A DNA stretch of 64,000 nucleotides from Pseudomonas ceruminis (GCF_021602025.1 NZ_BQHW01000003.1:124001-188000), one strand, 5' to 3'. Counted from the stretch's first letter, positions 43,014-51,661 are shown. Numbers and translations are program-made. Notes: generated from the sequence alone by a model not told the origin.

Positions 43014-43412
43014 ATGATGCGGATCGGTGAACTGGGCAAGAAGGCAGATTGCTTGGTGCAGACCGTGCGCTTTTACGAGTCAGAAGGCTTGCTGCCCGAG
43101 CCTGCACGTAGCGAGGGCAACTTCAGGCTCTATGACGAAGTCCATTTGCAGCGCTTGCTGTTCATCCGCCGCTGCCGGGCGAAGGACATGACGCTGGATG
43201 AGATCCGTCAACTGCTGAACTTACGGGATCGGCCAGAGTTGGGCTGCGGCGAGGTGAACGCGCTGGTCGACGCTCATATCGCGCAAGTGCGGACCAAGAT
43301 GAAGGAATTGCGCGCCTTGGAGCGCGAGTTAATGGATCTGCGACGCTCCTGCGATAGCGCCCGAACCTCGCGCGAGTGCGGCATTCTCAACAGCTTGGCC
43401 GAGCCCGCCTGA
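43014..43412 (+). CDS. cadR: MerR-family metal regulator CadR
   Basis: A 132-residue MerR-type activator with winged helix (MRIGELGKKADCLVQTVRFYES), dimer helix and Cys residues at GCGEV and the C-terminal SCDS/ECGI region, as in Cd/Pb-sensing members. It is divergent from cadA and presumably controls that promoter; two further similar promoters lie near 44,358-44,463. Alternative start one codon later (MR...). Confidence 0.9.
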   Translation: MMRIGELGKKADCLVQTVRFYESEGLLPEPARSEGNFRLYDEVHLQRLLFIRRCRAKDMTLDEIRQLLNLRDRPELGCGEVNALVDAHIAQVRTKMKELRALERELMDLRRSCDSARTSRECGILNSLAEPA

Positions 43413-43866
43413 AGCTCGAGCGTGTCATCGGTGCTGGAAGTGATCGGGTCCAGTTCTGAGAGCCACGTGCCGCGCTCCATCATGCGAAAGCGCGCGATTC
43501 TGACGTTTTGAGACGGCGTGCGACCGAGGGCGTGGCCCACAGGAGCCAGCGCGAGCCGGACGACCTGCGCGCCGCAATCTCCGCCACCTTACGGGTTCTC
43601 CAGGCCAGACCGAGCATCGCGGCGTGGCTGCGCAGGTGCAGGTGCAGGCCAAGGTAGCAGTGCGCCACGACGCGGCCCGACTCATGGGCACGCCACGCAA
43701 CTCGCGATCGCTTCGCAAGAAGCCGCAAGGCCCGACTCGCGCAAGAATGCGACGTGGGCAAGATCGTATAGCCAGCAGCGCAAGCGTTTGCCGCTGCTGG
43801 CCGGCTCCGGAAGGGATAGACAAGCTGCGGGCCGTAGTCCATTGGAAAGTCCATCTTTCTTGAGTG
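43413..43866. other. 454 bp without a supported gene
   Basis: Open frames exist on both strands but none resembles a known family, has a good ribosome site or a plausible product. The stretch lies directly downstream of the hydroxylase pseudogene and probably is debris of the same decayed unit. No repeat or RNA structure stood out. Confidence 0.5.
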
Positions 43867-44320
43867 TCACTCTTTGGCGCCCAGCGTGTGCTTTTGCGAC
43901 CGGAAAGCGCTGAACAAGTGGCCCCCGGGCATCCAGAAATCGCCGTAGTTGACTTGGGCGTCTTCGTGCTCACGCTTGTGATGCCAGCGATGGGCTTCAG
44001 CCACCCCGATCAACAATCCCAACGGCCCGACCCGGTATCCCAGATTGGAGTGCTGGAAGGCCAGATGCACGACCAAGAAGCCGAGCCATGCGCCGACGGC
44101 CAACCACAGCTTGGAACGCCGCTACTGGCTCAACGGGGAGTGGAAAGGCCGCCCGCCCTCTAGCAAGGCGGCACAAGCGAGCGCGACGATCACTGTGAGT
44201 AGCTCCGTCGGAAAAGACGGCCGGCCGGTCGCGAGCTCGCCGAAGAGCACAACCGCAGTGGCGCCACGGATCAGTGGATAGCAGCCATACCGGATGACAG
44301 TCGCAATGAAGGGGGCGCAT
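43867..44320 (-). pseudogene. Sterol desaturase / fatty acid hydroxylase family remnant
   Basis: The C-terminal part (GVAEAHRWHHKREHEDAQVNYGDFW, with the His box HRWHHKREH) is intact from 44,103 to 43,867. The N-terminal part is in another frame (FIATVIRYGCYPL ... FPTELLTVIVALACAALLEGG) and ends in a stop. The start at 44320 is in yet another frame. Much of the family's middle region, with further His boxes, is missing. It is a degenerate gene downstream of a CadR-like promoter. Confidence 0.7.
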
Positions 44321-44357
44321 TGGTGCTCATCTGTTCTGTCCTAAAGCTCTGACTGGA

Positions 44358-44388
44358 TTGGAAAACCTTCTAGCTACGGTAGAGTCAA
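44358..44388 (-). promoter_or_regulatory. CadR-like promoter facing the hydroxylase remnant
   Basis: On the minus strand TTGACT, 19 bp, TTCCAA. It shares TTGACTCTA, CTAGA and GGTTTTC with the cadA promoter. It points away from the CDF gene into the broken gene at 43,867-44,320. Confidence 0.65.
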
Positions 44389-44432
44389 GGGCGTCCGGGA
44401 AGACCCTGTGGCAAGTTCGTTGCATCTGCGCC

Positions 44433-44463
44433 TTGACTCTCCAGCCGCTACAGGCTTCAGCAT
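44433..44463 (+). promoter_or_regulatory. MerR-type promoter of the CDF transporter gene
   Basis: TTGACT (44,433-44,438), 19 bp spacer with CCAGCCGCTACAGG, CAGCAT (44,458-44,463). The GCTACAGG half resembles CadR/PbrR-type sites. The CDF start codon is 25 bp downstream with GGAAGGA. Confidence 0.55.
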
Positions 44464-44487
44464 CCATCGATTTGGAAGGAACAATGC

Positions 44488-45123
44488 ATGGCTGAAAACC
44501 ACAGAAATCACGAAAACGACGAGTTGGGCCGCCTAGATGCGAGCGATGCGAAGGACCGAAAGATTCTTCTGACTGTGTTGCTGATCAACCTGACGCAGTC
44601 CGCCGCCGGCATTGCCCTTGGCATCTGGGCTGGCTCTACGGCGCTGATGGGCGCCGGGTTGGACAACCTCGCCGATGCGTCGGTCTATGCGGTTAGCCTG
44701 TATGCCGTCGGTCGTGCGGCAACGGTCAAGGTGGGCGCGGCCCGCTTGTCGGGTTTCTTGCTAATCGGCCTGGCCGCGCTGCTGCTGTTGGAAGTCCTAC
44801 GCCGCTTCGCTGGAGGGGAAGAGCCTGTCGGCCCAGCCATGATGGCCATGGCCGCGCTGAACGCGGCTTTGAACCTAGTGTGCCTCAGACTACTGCGCCG
44901 CCATCGCGGGGAAGATGTGAACTTCAAGGCGTCAGCGATCTTTACCAGCAACGACTCCATCGTCAATGGTGCGATTGTGCTGTCCGGGGTGCTGGTGATG
45001 GGGTTCGGGTCGAACATCCCGGATCTGGTGCTGGGCGTCATCGTGGCCGCAATCGCAGCGAATGGGGGGCGGGAAATCCTGCGCGAAGCATCGGAAACAG
45101 CTCGCCGTAAGGCGGGCACATAA
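44488..45123 (+). CDS. Short CDF-family cation efflux protein
   Basis: A 211-residue protein with six predicted membrane helices and no cytoplasmic C-terminal domain, unlike the roughly 300-residue CzcD/ZitB proteins. Helix 2 has DNLAD (DxxxD) and helix 5 SNDSIVN, where Zn/Cd exporters usually have HxxxD. The metal specificity is therefore uncertain. N-terminus HRNHENDELG is His/Asp-rich and may bind metal. It is the last gene of the cad cargo and has its own MerR-type promoter. Confidence 0.85.
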   Translation: MAENHRNHENDELGRLDASDAKDRKILLTVLLINLTQSAAGIALGIWAGSTALMGAGLDNLADASVYAVSLYAVGRAATVKVGAARLSGFLLIGLAALLLLEVLRRFAGGEEPVGPAMMAMAALNAALNLVCLRLLRRHRGEDVNFKASAIFTSNDSIVNGAIVLSGVLVMGFGSNIPDLVLGVIVAAIAANGGREILREASETARRKAGT

Positions 45124-45846
45124 GGCATGTTTTCGCCCAGTTCATCCCGAGGTTTACCTCTGCAAAAGAGGTAGTCCAGCCTTTGGGCTACGGCCTCGGC
45201 TGCAGCCGAGCGTACCATTGGCGATGGCCGCGCGATAGGCGGGCATGCCGTTCTCGACCTCCGTCTGCCGTACAGCAGCGGTGCGCAAGGTTGAGGGTGC
45301 ATGTCGTCTCTCCTGTTCGTGTGGCCCAGGCCAATGGCCGGGCCGGGACGTTGATGGGCAGGAGAATGGCGCCGAAGGCCCAACGGCCTTCGGCTCGGGA
45401 GAAAAGAGGAACCACCCGTGGGCTGATTGGCAGGCCCGGTCGTCGCTAGAACCGTCTGCTCATCAAGCAATCACACCCGGCCCATGTCGTGGCTGGGGCC
45501 GGCATCGTCTGGCGCACATCCGCGCACAAAGGGAGCCCGTTTTTGCACCGGCGGGCACCGGCACCGATTACCGCTGACCACGAAGGGTCTCCCGGTGGCT
45601 CGTGCAGCCTGGCAAGCCACCGGGAGACCCTTCGCAGAGGGCGGAAGAAACGCAGATCAACAGAACGCGCGTGGTGCGGCTCGCAGAGAAGCTACCTTCA
45701 GGTCCCGCGGCCGGGGACGGCTGGGCGGGACGCGCACACGGATCAAGAAGGCGTTGCGCGCTGGGCGTCCCGCAGGGCATGCGGCGGAGTGCGGGACAGG
45801 GGCCACGCCGCCGAAGGCGGGCACGGCTCACGGGGAACGGGGGCGG
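45124..45846. other. Non-coding stretch between metal cargo and topB, rich in hairpins
   Basis: No credible gene in 723 bp; the very long plus-strand frame starting here is the shadow of topB. Contents: ACCTC/GAGGT hairpin (45,155-45,171) and CTCGGC-TGCA-GCCGAG (45,195-45,210), possible terminators of the CDF gene; GCCGAAGGCC/GGCCTTCGGC (45,372-45,395); and a 20 bp-arm inverted repeat (45,581-45,634). Confidence 0.6.
45581..45634. repeat. Perfect 20 bp inverted repeat
   Basis: CGAAGGGTCTCCCGGTGGCT at 45,581-45,600 and its exact complement at 45,615-45,634, with a 14 nt loop. About 210 bp downstream of topB in its direction of transcription. No T-tract. Confidence 0.85.
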
Positions 45847-47877
45847 TCAGGAGCCTTTGCGGCCGCTACGGCGCGGGCGCGAGGCGCCGCGCTTGGAGCT
45901 GCCGGATTCGACTGGCAGCGTGCCTTTGCAGTCCGGGTAGCGGCTGCACGACCAGAACGGGCCGCTCTTGCCGCTGCGCTGGCGCGTGGGTGCGCCGCAC
46001 TGCGGGCATGCCGGCCCTTGGGGAACCTTGATGGACAGGGAGGCGCTGCCGTACTGCGCAATCAACTGCGAAATCCACGCGGCCTGCTTGCCGATGAACA
46101 CGTCCAGGGTGAGCTGTCCGGCCTCGATCATGTCGAGCGCCTGTTCCCAGACGGCGGTGGTGCCAGGGTCGGCAATCGCCGCAGGCACGGCATCGATCAA
46201 AGTGAAAGCCGCATCCGAGGCGCGGATGGCGCGCCCCTTCTTCACGAGGTAGCCGCGAGCGATCAGGCCGCCGATGATGTTGGCCCGCGTCGCTTCGGTG
46301 CCGATGCCAACCGTATCCTTGAGCTTCTGCTTCAGGCGGGGATCGGACACCAGCTTGGCGACGCCTTTCATGGACTTGACCAACTCGCCTTGCGTGTACG
46401 GTTTGGGCGGCAGCGTCTTGAGTGCCTTGAGATCGACGTCGGCCACCTGGCATGCCAGGCCCTCATACAGTTTCGGCAGCGCGGGCAGCACCTGGGCGCG
46501 GACCGCAGTATCGCCCTCGCCATCACCGTCTTCGGCCTGCGGCTCGGCGAGCACCTGGCGCCAACCCGGGATGACAACCTGCTTGCCCGTGGCCGCCAGG
46601 TTCTGCCCCCCGCACGAAAACTTGGCCACAGTGCGGTCGAACTCGTGGTGAGGGAGGAACTGCGCCAGGTAATGCGACCGGATGAGCCTGTACACGGCCA
46701 GTTCCTTCTCGCTCATGGCGGAGAGCTTCGCCGGTTCGAGCGTCGGGATGATGCCGTGGTGCGCCGTGACCTTGCCATCGTTCCAGGCGCGCGAGCGCTG
46801 CGAGCGGTCGAGCTGGCCCATGATCGAGCGCAGCGAGGGATCGGTCTTGAGCAGGCTGTCGAGAACGGTGGGCACTTCGGCAAACATGCTCTCGGGCAGG
46901 TAGCCGGAGTCCGAGCGGGGGTACGTCGTGGCCTTGTGCGTCTCGTACAGGGCTTGGGCAATCTCCAAGGTTTCCTGCACGTCCAGCCCAAGCTGCTTGG
47001 AACACACTTCCTGCAAGGTGCCCAGGTCGAACGGCAGCGGCGGGCCTTCGCGGACACGCTCAGTCTCCACCGACACGACGTGGGCACTGCCCGCAGCGCG
47101 GATCTGCTGCATGGTCTGCTGTGCGACCGGCTGCCGCAGGCAGCGGCCTGCGTCGTCGGTGCACGCATCGGGTGGAACCCATTGCGCGGCGAAAGTCGAA
47201 CCGCCTGCGAACAGGGACACGGCGATGGCCCAGTATGGTACGGACACGAAGCGCGCGATCTCGCGGTCGCGGTCCACAACGAGCTTGAGCGTCGGGGTCT
47301 GTACGCGGCCGACCGACAGCACGCCGTCGTAACCCGCCTGTCGCCCCAGCACCGTGAACAGCCGGCTCAGGTTCATGCCCACGAGCCAATCCGCACGGGA
47401 GCGCGCCAGCGCCGAGTGGTACATCGAAAGCGTCTCGGCCGAAGGCCGCAGCTTGCCCAGTGCCGCCCGAATGGACGCATCGTTGAGCGCCGACAGCCAC
47501 AGGCGTTCGATGGGGCCGCGGTAGCCGCAAAGCTCCACGATCTCGCGGGCGATCAATTCGCCCTCGCGGTCGGCATCGGTGGCGATAACCAGGTGAGTCG
47601 CCTTCGCCAAGAGCGCCTTGACGACCTTGAATTGCGTGGCGGTCTTCGGTTTGACCTCGACCCGCCAGTGCTGGGGAATGATGGGCAACTGCTCAACGGA
47701 CCATCGTTTGAGCTGCTCGTCGTAGGCCTCGGGCGGCGCCGCCTCCACGAGATGGCCGATGCACCAGGTGACCGTGACGCCGGAACCGTTGAGGCAGCCT
47801 TCACCGCGCTGCGTGGCGCCGAGAATCCGGCCAATGTCTTTGCCCTGGGAGGGCTTCTCGCACAAGAACAGCCGCAT
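45847..47877 (-). CDS. topB: DNA topoisomerase III (ICE copy)
   Basis: A 676-residue type IA topoisomerase. The Toprim domain starts MRLFLCEKPSQGKDIG and has the acidic TDADREGE. The active-site Tyr is in TTYPRSDSGYLP (near residue 327), and a C-terminal zinc-ribbon-like CPQCG ... CSRYPDCKG precedes a basic tail. It probably resolves linked DNA during ICE replication or transfer. ATG 47877 matches the conserved start; a longer frame upstream is not coding. Confidence 0.95.
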   Translation of the reverse strand: MRLFLCEKPSQGKDIGRILGATQRGEGCLNGSGVTVTWCIGHLVEAAPPEAYDEQLKRWSVEQLPIIPQHWRVEVKPKTATQFKVVKALLAKATHLVIATDADREGELIAREIVELCGYRGPIERLWLSALNDASIRAALGKLRPSAETLSMYHSALARSRADWLVGMNLSRLFTVLGRQAGYDGVLSVGRVQTPTLKLVVDRDREIARFVSVPYWAIAVSLFAGGSTFAAQWVPPDACTDDAGRCLRQPVAQQTMQQIRAAGSAHVVSVETERVREGPPLPFDLGTLQEVCSKQLGLDVQETLEIAQALYETHKATTYPRSDSGYLPESMFAEVPTVLDSLLKTDPSLRSIMGQLDRSQRSRAWNDGKVTAHHGIIPTLEPAKLSAMSEKELAVYRLIRSHYLAQFLPHHEFDRTVAKFSCGGQNLAATGKQVVIPGWRQVLAEPQAEDGDGEGDTAVRAQVLPALPKLYEGLACQVADVDLKALKTLPPKPYTQGELVKSMKGVAKLVSDPRLKQKLKDTVGIGTEATRANIIGGLIARGYLVKKGRAIRASDAAFTLIDAVPAAIADPGTTAVWEQALDMIEAGQLTLDVFIGKQAAWISQLIAQYGSASLSIKVPQGPACPQCGAPTRQRSGKSGPFWSCSRYPDCKGTLPVESGSSKRGASRPRRSGRKGS

Positions 47878-48090
47878 ATCCGTCCATCCCGATTCCTGTT
47901 GTTCATGGAGTTGCTGGGATCGAGGATGCCGAGCGCAGCCCCTGGCAGCAGCAAACAAGCCGCATGCGGCAGCGACCGCTTTCACGCCGATGAAATGGCG
48001 AGTGCGGGGAAGGTGCGTGGCCGGAAGTGTGCGGGCCGAGAGCCGCGATTTCCGGGAGCGCGCGTGGAACTCGGTGGACGTTGGTGGAGC

Positions 48091-48105
48091 TATCCCCTGG
48101 GGATA
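48091..48105. repeat. CCCCTGGGG palindrome upstream of topB
   Basis: TATCCCCTGGGGATA, a perfect 15 bp dyad with central T, between ssb and topB. The same core recurs three times at 50,111-50,365. Confidence 0.7.
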
Positions 48106-48160
48106 ATTCGCAGCGCATGGAGGGCGGCGAAGCACTGCGGCAGCCGCCCTCCATGCCCGA

Positions 48161-48601
48161 TCACTTCCTGCGCTTGGTCTCTTTCGGCGCCGTCGATTCC
48201 TGGGTGGCCTGGGGCTTCGGCTCTGCCTCCTGTGGCTTCGGGCTGAGGGCCACAGACTCGATGCGGTACGGCAGGATGCCGACACTGCGCGCGTTGACCT
48301 GCCAAGTCTCACGCGGCTGATCTTCGTTGTCCGTCCAGGGGTCGCGCTCCATGCGGCCGACGACCAGCACCCGCATGCCCTTCTGGTAGAGCTGCTGCCA
48401 GCGGTCGGCGTCGTGGTGCCAGAGTTCCACCGGCGCCCAGAAGCCGCCGCGGTCCTCGAACTCGCCGCCCTTGGTGGGGACGGGGTTGTCGAAGTACACG
48501 TTCAGCCGGAGCAACCGGCGAGGATCGTCGTTGCCATTGGGGAATTCGCGGTACTCGGGAGGCGATCCGATGTTGCCCTCGCCGATGAATTGTGTGCTCA
48601 T
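48161..48601 (-). CDS. ssb: Single-stranded DNA-binding protein (ICE copy)
   Basis: A 146-residue protein with an OB-fold (GNIGSPPEYREFPNG..., FWAPVELWHHDADRWQQLYQKGMRVLVVGRME). The C-terminal tail ends in basic KETKRRK rather than the acidic DDIPF tip of housekeeping SSB, so it may not recruit the usual SSB partners. Directly upstream of topB in the replication module. Confidence 0.88.
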   Translation of the reverse strand: MSTQFIGEGNIGSPPEYREFPNGNDDPRRLLRLNVYFDNPVPTKGGEFEDRGGFWAPVELWHHDADRWQQLYQKGMRVLVVGRMERDPWTDNEDQPRETWQVNARSVGILPYRIESVALSPKPQEAEPKPQATQESTAPKETKRRK

Positions 48602-48674
48602 GTTGGAATCTCCGTGGTGGTTGAAATACCCGTGCCTCGTTGGGCTCGGGCGCGTGCTCGGATGGCAGGCGCAA

Positions 48675-49202
48675 TCACCGATCGCGCACTGCGGCAGGAA
48701 CGGACGCGAGCCGGCGCAGGTAGGTGTTGTCCGCCTGCGCGGCCTTGCTGGCGCATTCCTGTGCTTGCCTGCCCAGGGTGTGCAGCAGGCTGATCTGCAT
48801 GTTCAGCATGACGCGCTGCAGTTCGATCTCGTGCAGGTCGTGCAGCAGGTTGACCGGCGTGCTGGGGCTCGCCATCAGCTCCTGCCACAACGCCACGCCC
48901 ATGGCCGATCGATCGTGCTTGCGCCAGCGAAGAAAGGTCGTGCCTGCGCCAGTGGTCTGCTGGGCCAGCTCGACGGGAAGCAGGTGGAAGGGATGCCCGC
49001 ACGCCTGTGGCAGCACCTGTCGCTGCGCCAGGGCAATCAACTCGTCGCGCATGGCGAAGCACTGGCTGGCCCAGGCCTCGAAGTCCCCTTTACCTTTAAA
49101 AGGCTTTAAAAGGCCTTTTAGAGAGGCCGCGTGTTCCAGCCGCATGAAGGCTGGCTGTTCCAGACGACGGAAGTAGCGCGGTTCGCGGTTCGGGTCGCTC
49201 AT
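48675..49202 (-). CDS. DUF3158-family ICE protein
   Basis: A 175-residue helical protein (FRRLEQPAFMRLEHAASLKGLLKPFKGKGDFEAWASQ). It overlaps the TIGR03761 gene by 4 bp. The family is confined to ICE replication/maintenance modules and has no known activity. Confidence 0.82.
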   Translation of the reverse strand: MSDPNREPRYFRRLEQPAFMRLEHAASLKGLLKPFKGKGDFEAWASQCFAMRDELIALAQRQVLPQACGHPFHLLPVELAQQTTGAGTTFLRWRKHDRSAMGVALWQELMASPSTPVNLLHDLHEIELQRVMLNMQISLLHTLGRQAQECASKAAQADNTYLRRLASVPAAVRDR

Positions 49203-49990
49203 GCCGGTTCGTCCTCGCCGGCGGCTGTGGACTTGGCCTCGGCCGAATCGGCGGCAGCGCCTTCGTCGGTGGGAGATGCGGCTGCGGCAGCGCTATCACC
49301 ACGCTGTTGCAGACCACGGCGCACGACGGGCGGCGCAAACTTCGAGCGGCGCATGCCTTCGAGCACGTCCTGCGGCAGTTCGCCGAACTTCTCCAATGCT
49401 GCCCGAGCTGCGGCGTTCTTGGCCGCGAAGTCGTCGCGGGTGCAGCCCGAGTAGCGGTATTGCTGGGCCAGGCTGAACAGGCTGCGCAGCGCGTGGGCAC
49501 CTTCGTTGAGCCAGCGCTCCAACGTCGAGCGATCGATCAGCGCGGTGTGGTGGGCGAGGATCAGCTTGCGGGCGATGTCGTCGTAGTCGGCCAGCAGATA
49601 GACGGCGGCAAAGCCGAGCTGCGCGTTCACGAACAAGGGGAGCTTCACCGGCTGCACGTTGAGGTTCTCACCCAGGCTCAACGCCGCAGGCACGCCGGCC
49701 AGTGCCTGGTCAACCTGCTCGCGCAGCGATTGCAACGTGGTCCTGGTCTGGTCGAGCTTTTCCTCGATGCGCAACATCCACCAGTCGCTGTACGGGTCGT
49801 CCTGCTCCGAGCCGCGCTTCATCTTGTTCATCACGGCGATGTAGCCGTTCAGGCCGACGATGCCGGGTCGCCCCTCGGCGGCGGCGCGGCCATGCCAGAT
49901 GCGCGAGGCGTGGTGGGTGTGCAGCGTCAGCGACATCGCGCTGCGCAGGGAGCCGAGGTTGAGTTGCAATGGTTCGTTGCTGGTTGCCAT
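49199..49990 (-). CDS. TIGR03761-family ICE protein (PFL_4669-type)
   Basis: A 263-residue protein. The conserved core is LGSLRSAMSLTLHTHHASRIWHGR, GIVGLNGYIAVMNKMKRGSEQDDPYSDWWMLRIEEKL and the YLLADYDDIARKLILAHHTALI block. A low-complexity Ala/Glu tail follows. It is a constant member of the ICE replication module, function unknown. The 430 bp upstream hold the repeats described next. Confidence 0.88.
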   Translation of the reverse strand: MATSNEPLQLNLGSLRSAMSLTLHTHHASRIWHGRAAAEGRPGIVGLNGYIAVMNKMKRGSEQDDPYSDWWMLRIEEKLDQTRTTLQSLREQVDQALAGVPAALSLGENLNVQPVKLPLFVNAQLGFAAVYLLADYDDIARKLILAHHTALIDRSTLERWLNEGAHALRSLFSLAQQYRYSGCTRDDFAAKNAAARAALEKFGELPQDVLEGMRRSKFAPPVVRRGLQQRGDSAAAAASPTDEGAAADSAEAKSTAAGEDEPA

Positions 49991-50110
49991 GGTGATCGCT
50001 CGCTGGTGGACAGGGAGCCGCCAGCATCCGCATGCAGCGGAAGGCAGTCAGTCAACAAACCGAAATGAGCCGACCCCCGGTTCTGTGCGCGCTGGCGGCG
50101 CAGCGCGCAA

Positions 50111-50443
50111 CGGTCCCCTGGGGACCGCTCCGCAGATGGGCACTCACATCGGCGTTCCCGTCCTCGGTTGTTGACGGTATGCGTGCTGCACCGCACGTCG
50201 CGCTGCCGTTCGACACGATCCTTCGCCGCGCAGCCGTCCCCAGGGGACCGTTCCGTTGAGCGCCATGGAGGTCTGCTTCATGGTCTTGCATGCGCTCTAC
50301 TCAGGTTTTGCGCAGCATGTCGCGCCGTCGCCCGGCGCTTCACCGCACAGCCGTCCCCAGGGGACCGTTTCTGCCGACCGCCATGGAGATCTACTTCACG
50401 GCTTTGACAAGCCCTGTGCTCAGGATTTGCGCAGCAGATCGCG
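50111..50443. repeat. CCCCwGGGG palindromes and a ~96 bp imperfect direct repeat
   Basis: Three dyads: CGGTCCCCTGGGGACCG (50,111-50,127), and GTCCCCAGGGGAC at 50,236-50,248 and 50,353-50,365. The last two head an imperfect direct repeat of about 96 bp (50,230-50,325 and 50,347-50,443) that also shares GCCATGGAG and TTTGCGCAGCA. The second copy runs into the end of the STY4528 gene. The first copy looks like a partial duplication of that gene end. Confidence 0.75.
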
Positions 50444-51658
50444 CAGGCGCTCGATGTGCTGCCGGGCCACCTCGGGCGGCACGACGTTGCGCGGCGGCTC
50501 GGTTGGTGGCGCTCGCGCCGCCGATGGTGTTGGCGGTGCCGGGCCGGTCTGCTTGGCCCAGGCATTGAACTCGCCGCGCATGGCGCGCTGGATGATGCCG
50601 AACAGATAACCGGCGGGGTTGCGGATGCCATGCTTGCCGCACCGTGCGGCCCATTCGTCCAGCACGGCCTGCCGCAGGGCAGCGTCCACCTGCTGCAACG
50701 CCATCTTGGCTCCGGCCTGCTGTTCCGCCTTCAGTTCCGCGAAGCGCTTGGGCCATTGCAGGTCGCCCAGCGCACGCGCCTGCGCGGTAGTACGTACTTC
50801 ATCAATACGACTACTACGTACTGTACGGTCCTGCTTCGAATTCCGAAGAGCGCCGTCTGGCGCGGGTTTCGGCCCTGCTTCGGATTCCGAAGATGGGCGA
50901 TCGCCATTCCGAAGAAGGCTCGCGGGCCCTTCTTCGGAATCGTGGACCGCATCCTCCTGTGGATAACTTTCGGAGGCGGTGATGCCCTGGTCGGCCAGGC
51001 GCTCGGCGAGCACTTGCAGCCGCGACGGCAAGGTGCGTCCGGACAGCATCGGGTCGTCCGCGATCTCCTGGAGGGTGTTGAGTCCCACCACCTGGACGGC
51101 CTTGGCCGAATGCCCCAGCGACTGGCTGACCAGGGCCAGGTAGTCGGCGTCGAGTTGCATCGCCTCGAACGGCGTCAGCGGTTCGTCGTGCAGGACGTAG
51201 AGGTTGCCGAGGATGCGACCGGTCTTGGGGTCGCGCCGTCGTCGCACGAGGCTCAGCCAGCGCGTCAGGCGCAGCAGCGTCAGCGCCCGCGCCACGGTCT
51301 CATGGGAGGCCTGGCCTGCGCAGGGCATCGACGCCAGCCAGGGGCGCAACTGCTCATAGGTGGGAAATGCCGTGACGCCATCGTCGTTGAGCATCAATCG
51401 GAACACCTGCCAGGCGTTGCGCTCCAGCGGTGTCAGGCGGCGGTCGAGGAACAGCCGCCGCGGCACGCTCTCGTGCCGATTGCCACTGAACAGGAAGGCG
51501 TCGCCGGACGTAGGAGGCGTGGGCGTTGGAGCAGGCAGGGACGCGGGAGCGCCAGAGCTGGACTTGGGCGCGAGGTCCTTCAGCGCAGCGTCGAACAGGT
51601 CGGCGAGTGCGATGGGGCCAGGGCGCTGGGCTCGTGGGGCGGTGTCGTCCACGGCCAT
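50420..51658 (-). CDS. STY4528-type island replication protein
   Basis: A 412-residue protein. A conserved N-terminal winged-helix-like region (PRRLFLDRRLTPLERNAWQVFRLMLNDDG, RALTLLRLTRWLSLVRRRRD) is followed by a variable middle and a C-terminal domain (DEWAARCGKHGIRNPAGYLFGII, HIERLRDLLRK). The family is annotated as a pathogenicity-island/ICE replication protein, and the two DNA-binding ends fit that. The variable middle coincides with a cluster of inverted and direct DNA repeats (50,786-50,940). Confidence 0.8.
   Translation of the reverse strand: MAVDDTAPRAQRPGPIALADLFDAALKDLAPKSSSGAPASLPAPTPTPPTSGDAFLFSGNRHESVPRRLFLDRRLTPLERNAWQVFRLMLNDDGVTAFPTYEQLRPWLASMPCAGQASHETVARALTLLRLTRWLSLVRRRRDPKTGRILGNLYVLHDEPLTPFEAMQLDADYLALVSQSLGHSAKAVQVVGLNTLQEIADDPMLSGRTLPSRLQVLAERLADQGITASESYPQEDAVHDSEEGPASLLRNGDRPSSESEAGPKPAPDGALRNSKQDRTVRSSRIDEVRTTAQARALGDLQWPKRFAELKAEQQAGAKMALQQVDAALRQAVLDEWAARCGKHGIRNPAGYLFGIIQRAMRGEFNAWAKQTGPAPPTPSAARAPPTEPPRNVVPPEVARQHIERLRDLLRKS
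50786..50940. repeat. Iteron-like repeat cluster inside the replication gene
   Basis: CTGCTTCG(A/G)ATTCCGAAGA occurs at 50,831-50,850 and 50,876-50,895. ATTCCGAAGAAGG (50,906-50,918) faces its exact complement at 50,928-50,940. Before them GTAGTACGTACTT and CTACTACGTACTGT (50,787-50,825) form a second repeat pair in a locally AT-richer stretch. Confidence 0.6.
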
Positions 51659-51661
51659 GGC

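Noticed and set aside
43425-43973. Minus-strand frames of 124-182 codons after cadR
   Set aside because: Basic, Arg/Ser-rich products without similarity; the overlapping frames disagree and run into the hydroxylase pseudogene.
45427-48246. A 939-codon open frame on the plus strand
   Set aside because: It is the antisense shadow of topB in GC-rich DNA. The product is Arg/Gly/Gln-rich with no family resemblance, whereas the minus strand encodes an intact topoisomerase III.
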